Positions 1-12,325 of a stretch of 64,000 bases of DNA are shown here, piece after piece (within the stretch, counting starts at the first letter, position 1; the number at the start of each line of letters is the position of its first letter). This stretch comes from Holothuria scabra (lineage: Eukaryota > Echinodermata > Holothuroidea > Aspidochirotida > Holothuriidae): NCBI GenBank assembly GCA_037179385.1, contig CM074193.1, positions 42,254,846 through 42,318,845 of the forward strand. Direction: 5' to 3'. The notes beneath the pieces are model-generated. The model did no database searches. It was given only the letters and a program-made list of their open reading frames with translations, and was not told the DNA's origin. Position numbers and translations under genes: made by a program.

Positions 1-1993
1 TAGTTTTTTATGAAAAATGCTCGGAAAAATGGGTGTTTTTTTTAAATAACTACAGACAGCAGTCCGGGAGAGTCAAATTTGGCGCCATTTTTAAATTTAC
101 CCGCGGTGTACGGTGTGCATAATACAAAACATAAGGTTTTACCTCTGAAATCCTTTCTAGAAAATTAGTTCCTGCTTAGAACATTTCAAAACTGAGATGT
201 TCCGGTTGCCAAAAATTTTATATACAACTTTTCCGTTCACTTTTTAATAGTCCACCGTGTGACTTTTGAGAAAATATCGATTAAAGTAATGACACTTAAC
301 GATTACTCTTTTTAATAGACGCTGTACAGCCGCCTAAACTCACACATACTTATTGTGCTGGATCGGTATTTGCACTGCGATAAAGCGTGCACTCGTAAGT
401 CTTAGTTTGGTAACCCTGTAAATTACATGACAGGGGTTGCCAATTTTCTCTTAAACCTCCAAGTACAGTTAAAAAATTTCAGCTTCTACGATTTGTTTTG
501 AGCGTAAGAAGCTCAAACCTAGCTAACACGAAACGCAGACGATGTGTAAACCGCGGGTATTTACGTAACACGTTAAACAGCGTATATATGCTAAACGTGT
601 TTTACGTTACTCTAAACTGGCCGTTTAATTAAGAACATTGAATGGAAACACGAGAAAAAAAAAAGGACAATGAGAATCTTTCACTGAGAATGAATTGTCT
701 GTAACCGGTTCTGATAATCTTCCCCCCCCCCCCCCCCCCCCCCCACGTCGGTAGTGAAAGGTTTCAAAATTACGAAACATCGTGCTTTGTGTTCCATTTG
801 TTTTAACCACACTGAAACACGACGAATCATTGGGTGGGTGAGTAAGAAACAACGGTTGTTACAAGAATAAGGTCTTGAATATTTATATTTCACTTTGTAC
901 AAGAAGTCTCCATTTCGGAGACTTCGTGTATCTCCGAAAAGGGAGACTCTCCCGGACTGAACAAAGTACCACTTCTATCATTATAAGACGTTCACTCCCT
1001 ATGAATTGTTTCGTCTGTAAGAAAACACTGTCGTAGCTAGGAGTTTTGATTGGAAGGGCCAATTGCACAGGGTCTGATCTCCAGCCTAGGGGAGAGGTCC
1101 GGGTATTCCCTCCCCCTTTGAGAAATTTTTGAACATTTAAGTACGCTCAAATGCAGTCTGGTGCAATATTGAGCTAAATAAGAGTGGGGGAAACCACAAT
1201 GTAGTTGACTGGTAAATTTTCAAATTGTTTCATTTTCAGAGCCAGGAGCAGATGCCGCCTGCCCCCTGTAACTATGACGCTGTTCGTCCGGGGTTTTCTG
1301 TTTTCTCTTAAATCAATAGCCTTAAGGTTAAAATGAAATTTGGTCATTTCCAACCGCAGAAGCAAGCTTTAGACTTAAACTAGATCTGTCATCAATTGAA
1401 TGCCTGCACCCTATCTGTAGAGAGCTTGACATTAGGGAAATGTGCAAAAAGTTGCCTCTCCGTGTTTTTTTTTTTTTTTTCTCTCTCTCTCTGCATTTCG
1501 CTATAGCCCATTTTTACAGGTGGTCGAAAGCTTAAATTTTGACAATATTCTAATAACAGTGTACTGCTCACTATGTAAGAGATACTGAGAAGTATTCGTG
1601 GAACTCCCTGCTCAAATTACGAGCTCCCCAAGGAGTTATAAAAATAAATGTGAGCGTTTGATTACAAATTTTATCAAAAACCTAAGTCTACTAGGCCTAC
1701 AATAGTCTCTTAGTCAAATATGGATACTGTTTTATTTAACCCTTCACCCCCCTCACAATTGTCTGAAACTTGCTATCGAAATCAGTGGGGACTGCAATGA
1801 AGCATCAAATGGCTTACGCAACTTCACGATGATAACCTTATAGTGTCCTTTATACTGGCACTTTACAATTCATTTCCAACGCTACACAAACTTGGAAGTT
1901 GCAAAGTAATGGTTTAAGACTTATTTAAATTTTCAAAACTTTCAAGAGGCATCATGTGGTCAAAAGGAGCTGCGACATATAAGGTCTGAGAAA
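1..1993. other. Non-coding stretch, no gene recognised
   Basis: No open frame here looks like protein. It holds a 23-base C run (722-744), a perfect hairpin at 903-925 (GAAGTCTCC, five-base loop, GGAGACTTC), a T run followed by a CT microsatellite (1465-1492), and an exact 15-base inverted pair CAGTCCGGGAGAGTC (60-74 and 945-959). The glycine-rich frames over the C run are products of the homopolymer. Confidence 0.6.
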
Positions 1994-4027
1994 GGGAAGT
2001 AACGATAGCCTGTCAGTAGTGGCACCAAAATTTAAAAAGTGAAGAGAGGGTAAACTTATGGCAAAGGAGAATCTTGGGTGCAAAAATTTTTCACTCGAAG
2101 CACGAGCTCTTTAGGACAGGGTACGGGGGACCGCCTTATAGCTCCGGTGAGGTTCAGTGGTAAAGCCCCGGTGGGACTCAAAGAGGGCCAGGCCTCTACA
2201 TATTCTGAGGTTTGAGTACACCTTTCACTGAAAAAATAAGTTTAAACGTATGTATATATAAGGACCCCTGTGCCAATGGGAAAAGCCTCGATGGGCACGG
2301 GGCCTAAGCGCAATGGTTCGGCCCTAAGGCTGGGAGATTGCAGATAGGGTATTACTCTGGGTGAAAAAATCAGGATGTGTATATTTTGTTTGTTGGCCTT
2401 TTTAGGCCAGCTAAGGACCCCTATGTGGGCTCTATGGGGGACAGCCTTGTTGAGAGAGACTACAGGGAGAGTACTGCATAGAGCAGAGAAGCCCCCGGAA
2501 GCACCGTTAAGCTTTAGTAGTTATCGGGACAATCGCAAGGCATGGGCCCTTCAGTTTGCTCAAATGGGAGTCCTAGTGTGGAAAGACCTAGGCCTGATCT
2601 AAAGCTGTGTTATTCAGCCTGATTGATGATGAAACTTCGCGGCGCTTCCTGCAAGAAGCACAGTGCTGGAAGCGTTGGGATTTAGGCTTCGATGAAAAAG
2701 TGACAAATAAGTGGACATTATGTTAGGCCTCCAGTTTATTACTATCAGTGACTAATTGTCTAAAATTTCGATTCATGTTCCGTTATACATCAACGATTGG
2801 CTATAGCCTCGTACACGTCCGGTTAACTGTAAAGCGAAATGGCGATCGTTAACTTGTAGTCTGTGTTTGACATTTGAAGCCGGTATGACACGGCCAAAGT
2901 AAGTTTATCAGTGAATATTCTTTGGGTACACCATGACATGAAGCGAATGTTTTCCCTCCTAAATTATGTCCGTAAACACAGGAATACGACGTTGTGAATT
3001 CCCAATTACAGGGAAGTAACGAAAGCCTGTTAGTAGTGGCACCAAGATTTAAAAAGTGAAGAGAGGGTAAACGTATGGCAAAGGAGAATGTTGGGTGCAA
3101 AATTTTTTCACTCGAAGCACGAGCTCTTTAGGACAGGGTACGGGGGACCGCCTTATAGCTCCGGTGAGGTTCAGTGGTAAAGCCCCGGTGGGACTCAAAG
3201 AGGGCCAGGCCTCTACATATTCTGAGGTTTGAGTACACCTTTCACTGAAAAAATAAGTTTAAACGTATGTATATATAAGGACCCCTGTGCCAATGGGAAA
3301 AGCCTCGATGGGCACGGGGCCTAAGCGCAATGGTTCGGCCCTAAGGCTGGGAGATTGCAGATAGGGTATTACTCTGGGTGAAAAAATCAGGATGTGTATA
3401 TTTTGTTTGTTGGCCTTTTTAGGCCAGCTAAGGACCCCTATGTGGGCTCTATGGGGGACAGCCTTGTTGAGAGAGACTACAGGGAGAGTACTGCATAGAG
3501 CAGAGAAGCCTCCGGAAGCACCGTTAAGCTTTAGTAGTTATCGGAACAAGCGCAAGGCATGGGCCCTTCAGTTTGCTCAAATGGGAGTCCTAGTGTGGAA
3601 AGACCTAGGCCTGATCTAAAGCTGTATTATTCAGCCTGATTGATGATGAAACTTCGCGGCGCTTCCTGCAAGAAGCACAGTGCTGGAAGCGTTGGGATTT
3701 AGGCTTCGATGAAAAAGTGACAAATAAGTGGACATTATGTTAGGCCTCCAGTTTATTACTATCAGTGACTAATTGTCTAAAATTTCGATTCATGTTCCGT
3801 TATACATCAACGATTGGCTATAGCCTCGTACACGTCCGGTTAACTGTAAAGCGAAATGGCGATCGTTAACTTGTAGTCTGTGTTTGACATTTGAAGCCGG
3901 TATGACACGGCCAAAGTAAGTTTATCAGTGAATATTCTTTGGGTACACCATGACATGAAGCGAATGTTTTCCCTCCTAAATTATGTCCGTAAACACAGGA
4001 ATACGACGTTGTGAATTCTCAATTACA
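1994..4027 (+). repeat. Tandem duplication of a 1,017-bp unit (two copies)
   Basis: Copy 1 spans 1994-3010 and copy 2 spans 3011-4027. The joint is seen directly: copy 1 ends in CAATTACA and runs straight into GGGAAGTAACG, which also opens copy 1. Copy 2 ends in CAATTACA and then diverges into GGCTAAGC. By eye I count roughly a dozen substitutions and no sizeable indel, so the duplication is fairly recent. Each copy carries the same 75-codon frame (2375-2602, 3392-3619) with two amino-acid changes. I do not recognise this peptide, and its conservation is explained by the duplication. A tRNA-like segment lies in each copy. Confidence 0.95.
2148..2222 (+). repeat. tRNA-like / possible SINE-head sequence in copy 1 of the tandem unit
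   Basis: GGTTCAGTGGTAAAGC (2151-2166) resembles an RNA polymerase III A box of the Gly/Leu tRNA type. GGTTTGAGTAC (2209-2219) resembles a B box. The spacing, just under 60 bases, suits a tRNA with a long variable arm or a tRNA-derived SINE head. The sequence recurs 1,017 bp downstream. It does not fold into a clean cloverleaf by eye, so a functional tRNA gene is not claimed. Confidence 0.3.
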
Positions 4028-4195
4028 GGCTAAGCTCTACCCATTTGAAATCGGATGGCGAAAAAAAACGTATGTTAGCGCGTCTCAAGATGATGACGTC
4101 ATTGGAGGCACGGTCATGGATATCATAAGCTTTAGCTAAATCGTAGGATATTTATGAGCACGGTTAGCAACATTGTACCAGGGGCCTGTTTCACA

Positions 4196-4330
4196 AAGCA
4201 CTAAGACGCGTATTAGCACCCTAAGACGCGTCTTAGCTGTGCAGAACAGGTACGTCGCGTACGGGACTTACGCTAAGTCGCATTTAGGACTTACGCTACG
4301 TCTCGTCCAGACGAGACGTAGCACTGAACT
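4196..4330 (+). promoter_or_regulatory. Harbinger left subterminal repeats (AAGACGCG words)
   Basis: CTAAGACGCGTATTAG and CTAAGACGCGTCTTAG lie close together just inside the left TIR. They are followed by repeated GACTTACGCTA words and the inverted pair ACGTCTCGTC / GACGAGACGT. A related AAGACGCATCTTA lies just inside the right end (about 16611-16625). In this superfamily such short subterminal repeats are plausible binding sites for the Myb-like protein or transposase. That role is inferred here. Confidence 0.45.
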
Positions 4331-6280
4331 TTGTGAACACCCAGCTACGAGTACGAGTGACAAAACTCATGAAACGTACGCGTGTCGAGTAAGCATAAGA
4401 TCACGCGTTGTAAAGTAGACCAAAGGGATAGCTCCGCGGTTGTCATAAACGGGCGTCCAAACGCGCTTCTCCTCCGTGTGAATATTTCTTTGTTTTTCTT
4501 TATGAAAAAGACATATGCCCCTCTTGATAAGCGTTCATGCGGGCTGTGCGTTCGTAAAAATGTTTTATTTACAGACTAAAAGACTAATCATCCAACGCCG
4601 GAGGCCGTTCAAGTCATGAGCGCTTGTACGCTCAGTGCGTCTGCGTAACCTATTTCATTATTTTAGCGTAAAACAAGCTTTGATTAATTATCCAATCGTC
4701 ACACTGTCAGTGATGAGCGTTCGTTCGCGCATGGCGTTGTTAGACGGAACTAAAAGGGGTAAAAACAAACGAACCCACGGAAGCTACTGTGCGGAACCTT
4801 TTCCTATTTAGATTTGAAAAATACATAATAATTGTCTTACGAATATTGGAGTGGTGGAGGAGTCTGAACAAACGAAATATTTGTAATTAAGGTCCAAAAA
4901 AGATGGTTCACCTTTCACATTGTAATTATAAGTCAGGTTGATTGAGAAAGTGTGAAAAATGCGCGGTATAACCTTTGCACGAGCACGCGCATCAGATTAG
5001 CAAAGTGGGTATTGCACTATGATTGGTACATTTTACACGCAGAGCAGAGTCATCAGTTGTGCGCCCGGATCGTCCGCATTAATACGCCATCCACAAACAA
5101 CAAGGATCAATTTCAATCAGTCCTTTTAGAATTTCCTTTCATCGATTAAGCATTGACGATTTCTTTACTTTATGGCTGCTTAACAAGTTTTGTTGGGTGA
5201 AAGGTTAGCTCCTGGACTGCGCCGGGAGCGAGTATTTCGAGATAGGACCAAACCTTTTAAGCTATTTAATGATGAACAAATGCGGGAACGTTACAGATTA
5301 ACAAGGCGAGGAGTGATGTCATTGATTGACATTTTGGCACCTGACTTGGATCGCCCTACAAAGAGGAGTCATGCAATTGACGGAAGGCTTCAAGTTTTTA
5401 TAGCCCTTCGCTTTTACGTAACAGGAACAGTTCACACAGGTCACGGTGACCATCATGTTGTCAGCAAAGCGAGTGCTTGTCGAATCGTGAGGAGGGTAAC
5501 ATCGGAACTGCTAAGAATGAAGAACCAAGTTATTTTATTTCCGACAACTCCACAACAAATCCAAGAAGCGCAAGCCGGTTTCCACAGAGTGGCAGGGTTG
5601 CCAAGGATCGTCAGTGCTGTAGACAGTACCCATGTTCTTCCTAAGGGTTCTAACGTAGGAGAGGATGAATACATCTATGTTAACAGAAAAAGAGTCAAAG
5701 TATCAACGTCCAACTAATGTGTGACAGCAGCTACAGAATAACCAATGTGGTAGCTGAATGGCCCGGGTCCATACATGACAGCAGAATATTGAGTCACAGC
5801 AACATAGGCCGTGAATTCGAGAACGGAAGCGGACAAGGCATCTTGATTGGAGATAGCGGTTATCCATTGAAGCCTTGGCTGATGACCCCCTTTGCCCAGC
5901 CGCAAACACCCGCTGAAGTCGGATACAACAGGTACGCAATACATTTTTTACTTCTCATATTTGCTAATCTTCTTTTAGACGCCAAATCAGATGAAAGTAG
6001 CAACTCAAAGATTGTGCATATCGTTGTCACCTTCTTTCATTAATGTTCAGCAGTATTCACTCAGGTCAATAATTTAAATAATACTATCTTTCGAAATCAG
6101 GAGGGAGGGGGGGGGGGTTGAGCGGTTAACCCTTTCGTCATCCATACCTAGTAATAATCATATATAAACTATCAATTTTCACATTTGATAGAGGACCGAA
6201 CTCATTCTAGTTGTTGAATTCCCATTCATATCGGACATCTGTTTCTCGACATGCACGCTAAAATCCAGAGAAAACGTATT

Positions 6281-6485
6281 CACTTTCTAATAGAGTGAAA
6301 AGAGTAAATGTACTCAATTAGAGTATTTATTCACTCAAAAATAGTGATTACTCACTGCAATGATCACTTTTTAAAAAAATTATCACCCAGTGAAGCACTT
6401 GTGGAAGAATGAATTTTCACTCTCCCTGGGGTGAATTAACACCCCAATGGAGGTGAATGCACACTTTTCACCCTGTTAGAAAGTG
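6281..6485. mobile_element. MITE-like palindromic element in the transposase intron
   Basis: The left end CACTTTCTAATAGAGTGAAA (6281-6300) is matched by the reverse complement of 6465-6485 with two mismatches. An inner hairpin (CTGGGGTG / CACCCCAA region, about 6426-6447) and several short alternating CACT/AGTG words lie between. The length of about 205 bp and the absence of an ORF fit a miniature inverted-repeat element. No clear target-site duplication could be assigned. Confidence 0.55.
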
Positions 6486-7539
6486 ACTTAGTGCACTCTT
6501 ATGATGTAACATTATATCAGAAAGTGAAATAACTAGTTTTGTATTTCAAAGTGACTTGAAAGGCAGCAGAGGTCATATAGGCAAACTTCTTCATACACTG
6601 TTAGGCAGCGTTTTGTTTCTTAGACTTGGATGGTCCTTAGGCAATCGCACTCTGATGAAATTGATCAATGATGAGAAAATTGGTTGGAATTGTAAGAAAA
6701 CAAAAACAACAACTGTTTATTAATGTGAAGGTATGATGTCATCAGAGTCGTCACTACACCTTGTTAAAAGGGGTGCGAAGTGTAGTGTCCCTTCTTGCCG
6801 ACTAATATATGGATGACCTTATCGACCAGTAGCTGCTGTGTAGCTGTTATATGTATTGAGAATGGCTATTTTCTTGGCAACTTGAGTAGATGTCTGAATT
6901 GTGTATGCAAGGACTACTTTGCGGGTAATGAAGTACGATTCACTGCGGTCAGTGGGGTTCATTTTTCTGGACCAATAGTCACAAAAGGGTAACGGCAGCC
7001 GATGCCATGATTTGAAAGATTTCTTAAACGTGATACCGAAACACAATTTTCAAAAATGATTGTGTCTTTGCTTGCCAACTATGAGCTTCGACACTAGGTA
7101 GACGGATCTTCATTGCAGGTTACAAGCTTAGCAGAAAACTTTTTTTTTTCATGGTAGGCTGATTTGTTCATCACCCTTTTCTTTATTTTACATCGGAGTA
7201 TTTACCTCCATGTTAATAGCACCCACATAATTCTTCTGGTTTCGCTTCCTTTCGTTATTTTCCACTTTTTGTTTTTTATCATGATTATTTTAAGGTCTGA
7301 AAAGTGTAGTAAGAGCGCCTCGCAATTCAGCATATGAGGATAGGGATGGATAGAGCGGATAGTGAAAATGAAGTCACTTTTGAATGAAAACCACTTGACT
7401 ACGAGTACACTCTAAACCAGATGCAGAAATTCATTGTTTCGATGATACATATATGTTCCATTTCAAATAATGCCATCAAATACCATGTCTCCACACTCAA
7501 ATGTTTAAATAGCATGTTTAAAACTTAATTTTGTTATCC

Positions 7540-8215
7540 CAGATGACCATTGACCCCCACCAACACAACAAAAATAGGGAACATCTTCTCACAATAATGT
7601 GCATCCATTCAGTTCACCACGTGAAGGTGTGTTAACACCTAACAGGGTTTTTATTCCCATTTTGACCTTGAGTGACCCCACATGACCTATGAGATCTATT
7701 AAAGCTATAGAAAGAAAGATAAACAGACACAGAGCTATCTTAATGTACTGAAGTTAAAAGGTGTTAAGACATTGACCCCTACTGACCCCAGATGACATTG
7801 ACCTCCACCAAAAACCAAAGCTACCAAAATGCGTGCAAATACCACATATAAAATCTATCAGTGCTTTCTATCTGAAAATATCGTTTTAATCATAATGAGA
7901 ATTTCAGACTTTGACCCCTGGTGACCCTGGATCATCTTTGACCTCTGCAAAAAACAATAGAGAACATCTTGTGACCAAAACGCATCCACATACCAAATAT
8001 GACCTATCCAAGTTTTCTATTTGGAGATATCACATTGACGAAATTTTCTTTGACCCCTGGTGACCCCAGATGACCACCAAAAACAGCAGGGTTCTTCTCC
8101 TCAGTATGAGGGAGTGAGGGACCCATGTACCAAGTTTGAAAACTGGCAGACATTCCTATCTTGAGATCTTGTGTTAACGAGCAACGTGTCACAAACACAC
8201 ACATCAAAACCAAAA
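7540..8215. repeat. Degenerate minisatellite with TGACCCC/TGACCTC words
   Basis: About five diverged units of roughly 140 bp, each opening with a form of TTGACCCCTGGTGACCCC and AGATGACC. This is followed by ACCTCCACCAAAAA, an AACATCTTCT-like word and a CATACCAAATATGA-like word. Units start near 7541, 7661, 7771, 7910 and 8050. Arrays built from TGACC words of this kind occur in marine invertebrate genomes. Here it sits within the transposase intron. Confidence 0.7.
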
Positions 8216-8870
8216 AAGTATTTAGCTATTAAACACTTATGGTGCCTTCATTTGGATTGTGTTGGAACATATATGAGCGAAGATGGTATCCATTATTAGA
8301 GGTTGCCAACTAAATGATGTTTAGAATAAAATTCACAACTATAAGCAAGAGGTCTTACTTTGATGAAAAACCACCTACCTCTGTCTTTGTTCTGTTTTGA
8401 ATTGTTTGGTTTAAATTGGAGGATTGGCTTAAGATAACTCATTAATAGAATTAGTTTCATTCTGGGGTAAAAATAAGAAAGCCTTTAAGTATAGTTTCTT
8501 TCAGTGTTGCTGTTTACATTTGAAAAATGTGTGACTACAATATTGTACTATCAATTTTCTCTTTAAGGGCCCATCCAAGAACAAGAGTGTTCATCGAACA
8601 GGTCAATGGCCACCTCAAAATGAAGTTTCCATGCCTATTTGTTGGTTTACGAGTAAGCCCAAAGCAAGCTTGTGGTATCATTTAGCCTGCACAGTGCTAT
8701 TCAATCTGGCTAAAGAGATGATGGAACCTGACCAGCAAGGTTACAACCTTCCAGATGATCCACCAGGTAATGATTACCAAGGTGATCCAAGACCAGCTTG
8801 GTTGGCTGTTAAAGCACAGATAGCTGTGGGACTCTTTAACATGGAAAGGGCACAGGAAAATATCCACTAA

Positions 8871-11850
8871 TTCATTGTTAAAAGTGGGTTTTGCATTTGA
8901 AAAAAAAAAACTGTTTTATATTCTTATTTTTGTTAATTTTATTGTATTCCTTTTTTAGATGATTAAACGCAAACACTTAGTGCCAGTTTCCACTCAGTTT
9001 TACTCTCTAGCCACAGTCTCCAGGTCTGCCAAGACTCTTTCCTATGCAGACACAGCAGTGGTGCATTACTAAAGAGAAAAAATACATGGCCCTGATATGT
9101 AATCAGAACACCCTCTGTGCAAGCTGTGTAATATGAGTAACTCTGTGTCTTTTTCATCAAGTCTACGTGGAACGGTAATGGCTGTGAGTAGTAGACGTTT
9201 AGAGCTGGATAAAAGCCAGTAAATTTGGTGTGACATGAAGAAATAGGGCATGGAACAGGACAGGAAACGTGAGATGCACCCATTTCTATTTCATAAAGTA
9301 TCCTAACCTCTTGCAACTTTTCATAACCTGTTGTCACTGTTCATAGATTTAAAAAAAATAGTGTAATCACACATAAAAATGTGGAAATAAAAAAACAACA
9401 AAATAATGATGAGTGTAGATCAACAGGATGTGTATTCTGAGGTATACGAGTGAGATTCCACACAACCACCCCTCTCAAATCACTTTGAGGAGTGCTATTT
9501 TTGTACATCTAGATACAGCCCTCATTAGGGGTATTTGTCCTTTTAACTCCACTTACATATTTGTTAGGGCTAATCGTTCATTGACACGTCACACTCCCTA
9601 GAGCAGTCCTCATTCATAAAGCTGTTTGTTATCTGTCATTTCTTTACTTTACTTATTCTACTTTTCCCAGGTCTGCTTGTCTAAACAGTCGCCCTTGGGA
9701 GAACCCAATTAATCATGTATAAATGAATATTTACTCATGCAAGCTCCAAGTAATGCATCCAACCACAATGCTCAATCAATTTTCGTTCACTAAATGTTAC
9801 ATTCAATGAGGGATGTATTTTGATTGCTTTTGAGGCACCTTTGAATTATATTGATATATCCATTAGTTTGACAGAATAAGTTCACAGGTTATAATAAATT
9901 TGTTATTTTTCCTTCAGGTTAACGACTTTCCTTCCTTCTCAAAGAAATATCAAATAACGTTTTAACTTGATGAAAGATTCATTTTGAAGGGTCAGTGAAC
10001 AGCAGACAGAGAGTTGGTACAAGTAACCCCTACCAAAGTAATCCGACTAGTATGATAGTTGCCGTCTAACAGTGATTCGAACCAACATGGTCTTACCTAA
10101 ACTAGAGTAGCTAAGCTACTGTTGCTCAATCTTTCTGATGTTACAAGTTCAGTATTATATTCATGAATCTTGAACAAAATCATGGTGCTACAGTTGGGCA
10201 GACCAACATGTTAACACTGTTTTTCTAACAGTTGAACTGTGTCAACGATAAATCTCTATAGCTAGTTCATCCCCTTCAGATATACCTTAAGTCAAGTTAC
10301 TCAAAAAATATATCTTGAAGAGCATAAAAAGTGAATGCAATCATTCCAACTCCCCATCTTCATAGGACATTACTGAGCTGAGACATAAAATGTTTAGTTT
10401 ATTCTGTTGAACCTAATTGGTCTATTGTGCAATTCTGTGACTTTCTGTGACTTTCTAGTTGTAAAACTCACATAAGATGTTTGGTTTCCTTTGAAAGTTA
10501 AAATGTTCTTATGATCTTAAACTCTCCTGTTTGCTTCCATAGCATATTACATAACCCCATAAGAGTAAGAGTTGATATCACACCTTGGTACATTCACAAA
10601 AACAAAGAAAGACAAAGATAATAAATTCCCTTACAGTTCAACAATGACATCACAAATTATTGTGCTATGTACAATTTTAAATTGAATAAACTTCAACATT
10701 TTACATCTCAAGTCAGGAATACCTATGAAGATTGAAGTGGACTGTTAGAACTTATTTTTTATGCTTTTCAATATATGTTTTTGATTTGTTTTTCTTTTTT
10801 TTACTTGTGGTACACTTTAAGATAATACTGCCTATAAGGGCAGGAATATGAAACTTAAGTCAAAGTACAATTGATCAGTTTGTGTAGGACAGTCGCATAA
10901 GCAATGAGGAAAGAGAAGATACCCAAATGTCTTCCCTTATTGCTCCCTCAATCCATCTCTCCCTTCCAATCATTTTCATCTGTTTTCTTCTCCCTCCCTC
11001 CCCAGCTCACTCCTCTGTGAAATTTGAAAACAAAAAGTATAGTACTTGAAGAAACTTCAATGCACCATCCATTTGAAGGCTGATAGGAAATGCTGGTTTG
11101 TGTCCATTCAAATTAACATTATTCCAAATTGTAACATGTGACAAGATCATATTGTATATCCACCACTACTCCAGCTTGACCAGGGATACAAACTGATGTT
11201 CCACAGTATGCAAGAACTCTATGGAAGTGTCCTCACACAGCAAGGAGAGTTGTGTGTAATGACAGCTCCCTGGTAATAGATACCAAAATTACTGAAGGAT
11301 AAGTAATTAGCTGACTGGAACTCACGGTGTGTACCCAATGGACACAGGCAGTTACAAAAATAGACCCACAGTGTATGCTAACAATGCCTCCACTGGGAAA
11401 TTTGCCTTGAGGCAAAAAATGATGAATATGGCAAAAAATTACCACTTTTCCTTAATTTATCTTGTAAATAGGAAGAAAATCTGTTGCCCCATGAACATGA
11501 CACCTGTACAGCAAATTTGAGGAAAATCCACTGGCAATTATACAAGCTATAACCTTTTAAAAAGGGAGACAGACATTTTTTTGTGAGACGGACATTTTTA
11601 CCCTCTACAGTATAATTAAGCTCTATCTACTTTGTAGGTTGAACTAATAAAGAATGATAACTCAAAGTTTAACAAAACAGTTCACCTACCACACTCCTTA
11701 ACTAATTTTAAGAACACCAAGAAAATCTGAAATTTAAGGTCTGCATAAAGCTAGATGTTCAACATAGCATTCAAGATTCATTTCTGCAAAGCTATTTTTT
11801 TCTAAAGTCTCATGGACTTTATGAAGTACATCTAAGATTGACTGCAGCAC
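8871..11850. other. Harbinger interior between its two genes, no gene seen
   Basis: A 124-codon frame on the - strand (8963-9337) has no recognisable motif and is probably chance. The remainder is AT-rich with frequent stops in all frames. A (GTTT)n tract followed by poly-T (11851-11882) ends the stretch next to the Myb-like exon. Confidence 0.5.
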
Positions 11851-11867
11851 CTTTGTTTGTTTGTTTG

Positions 11868-12058
11868 TTTGTTTTTTTTTTTAGTTTTTGTCTCTGAATT
11901 TCCAAGAGCTCCTCCTGGATCTGACACTGTCTTATCGAGGCAGGTCTGGGGGCGATTTTTTCTTTATGATGATTTGATATGCCAGTGGCTGATGCATCGT
12001 CTTCCTGTTGATTATTTGATGCTTCTTCACTTGGAAGAGACATAGTTTCAACTGTGTC
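11868..12058 (-). pseudogene. Exon of Harbinger Myb/SANT-like gene, C-terminal part
   Basis: On the - strand the sequence TCTATCCCAACAG (acceptor) precedes the exon. Its frame runs acidic and Ser/Gln-rich (LPSEEASNNQQEDD), then reaches RQCQIQEELLEIQRQKL. A coiled-coil-prone QxELLEIQRxKL tail is typical of the Myb-like companion proteins of PIF/Harbinger elements. The frame then enters a Lys/Asn/Thr run coded by the adjacent (GTTT)n tract, so the 3' end is probably eroded. No separate function is claimed. The assignment rests on this motif plus the position inside the Harbinger ends. Confidence 0.5.
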
Positions 12059-12325
12059 CTGTTGGGATAGAAAACCAACAAATGGTATGACAAATTTTAC
12101 AAACAAAGCAAGTGGCTGAGTAAAAAGTTAATGAAATGGCATTTTAAACTAAACGTTCGGAGGTCGGTAGACCTGAGTGGCTTAAGCTTATTCATGTTAC
12201 ATACAAGAAGGTCTACTGACTCTTTAAGACCTTAAGAAACTATGGTTTGAGCAACATTGTTGTAATATTTTGCATCCACACATGCTAAAATTAAACCATT
12301 CAACTGGGAGGGTAACTTTCTCACC

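Larger units (their letters stand above)
5932..8567 (+). other. Intron of the Harbinger transposase
   Basis: Bounded by CAG|GTACGC and CTTTAAG|GGCC, with phases that rejoin conserved transposase residues exactly. It is 2,636 bp long and holds a palindromic MITE (6281-6485), an 11-base G run (6107-6117) and a minisatellite (7540-8215). No other coding sequence was recognised. Transcription evidence is not available here. Confidence 0.7.
5190..8870 (+). pseudogene. Harbinger (HARBI1-type) DDE transposase, two exons, frameshifted
   Basis: The frame from 5190 shows the family layout: an N-terminal region with RERVFRDRT and FNDEQMRERY, a helix-turn-helix-like stretch around LQVFIALRFYVTG, then the DDE nuclease. 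The first catalytic Asp is in AVDSTH (near residue 145). The second is in GDSGYPL (about 5850). The Glu is in VFIEQVNGHLK (about 8595). A one-base frameshift near 5695-5705 moves the reading frame by one before the block with MCDSSYRITNVVAEWPGS. Exon 1 ends at 5931 with donor GTACGC. Exon 2 starts at 8568 after TTTAAG and rejoins in phase, giving GYNR then AHPRTR. A second one-base loss near 8681 puts a stop after ACGII. The C-terminal part resumes in another frame and ends at 8870. It would cut and paste the transposon in the nucleus, but this copy is broken twice. The true start is unclear, since there is no convincing ATG. Confidence 0.88.

Noticed and set aside
625..902. Glycine-rich ORFs on the - strand
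   Set aside because: The glycine run comes from the C homopolymer at 722-744, and there is no other coding sign.
2313..2324. GGTTCGGCCCTA as the B box for the A box at 2151
   Set aside because: The distance (about 160 bases) is too long. GGTTTGAGTAC at 2209 fits better.
2375..3619. Conserved 75-codon ORF in two copies as a real gene family
   Set aside because: Conservation follows from the recent tandem duplication. No motif, start context or splice evidence supports coding.
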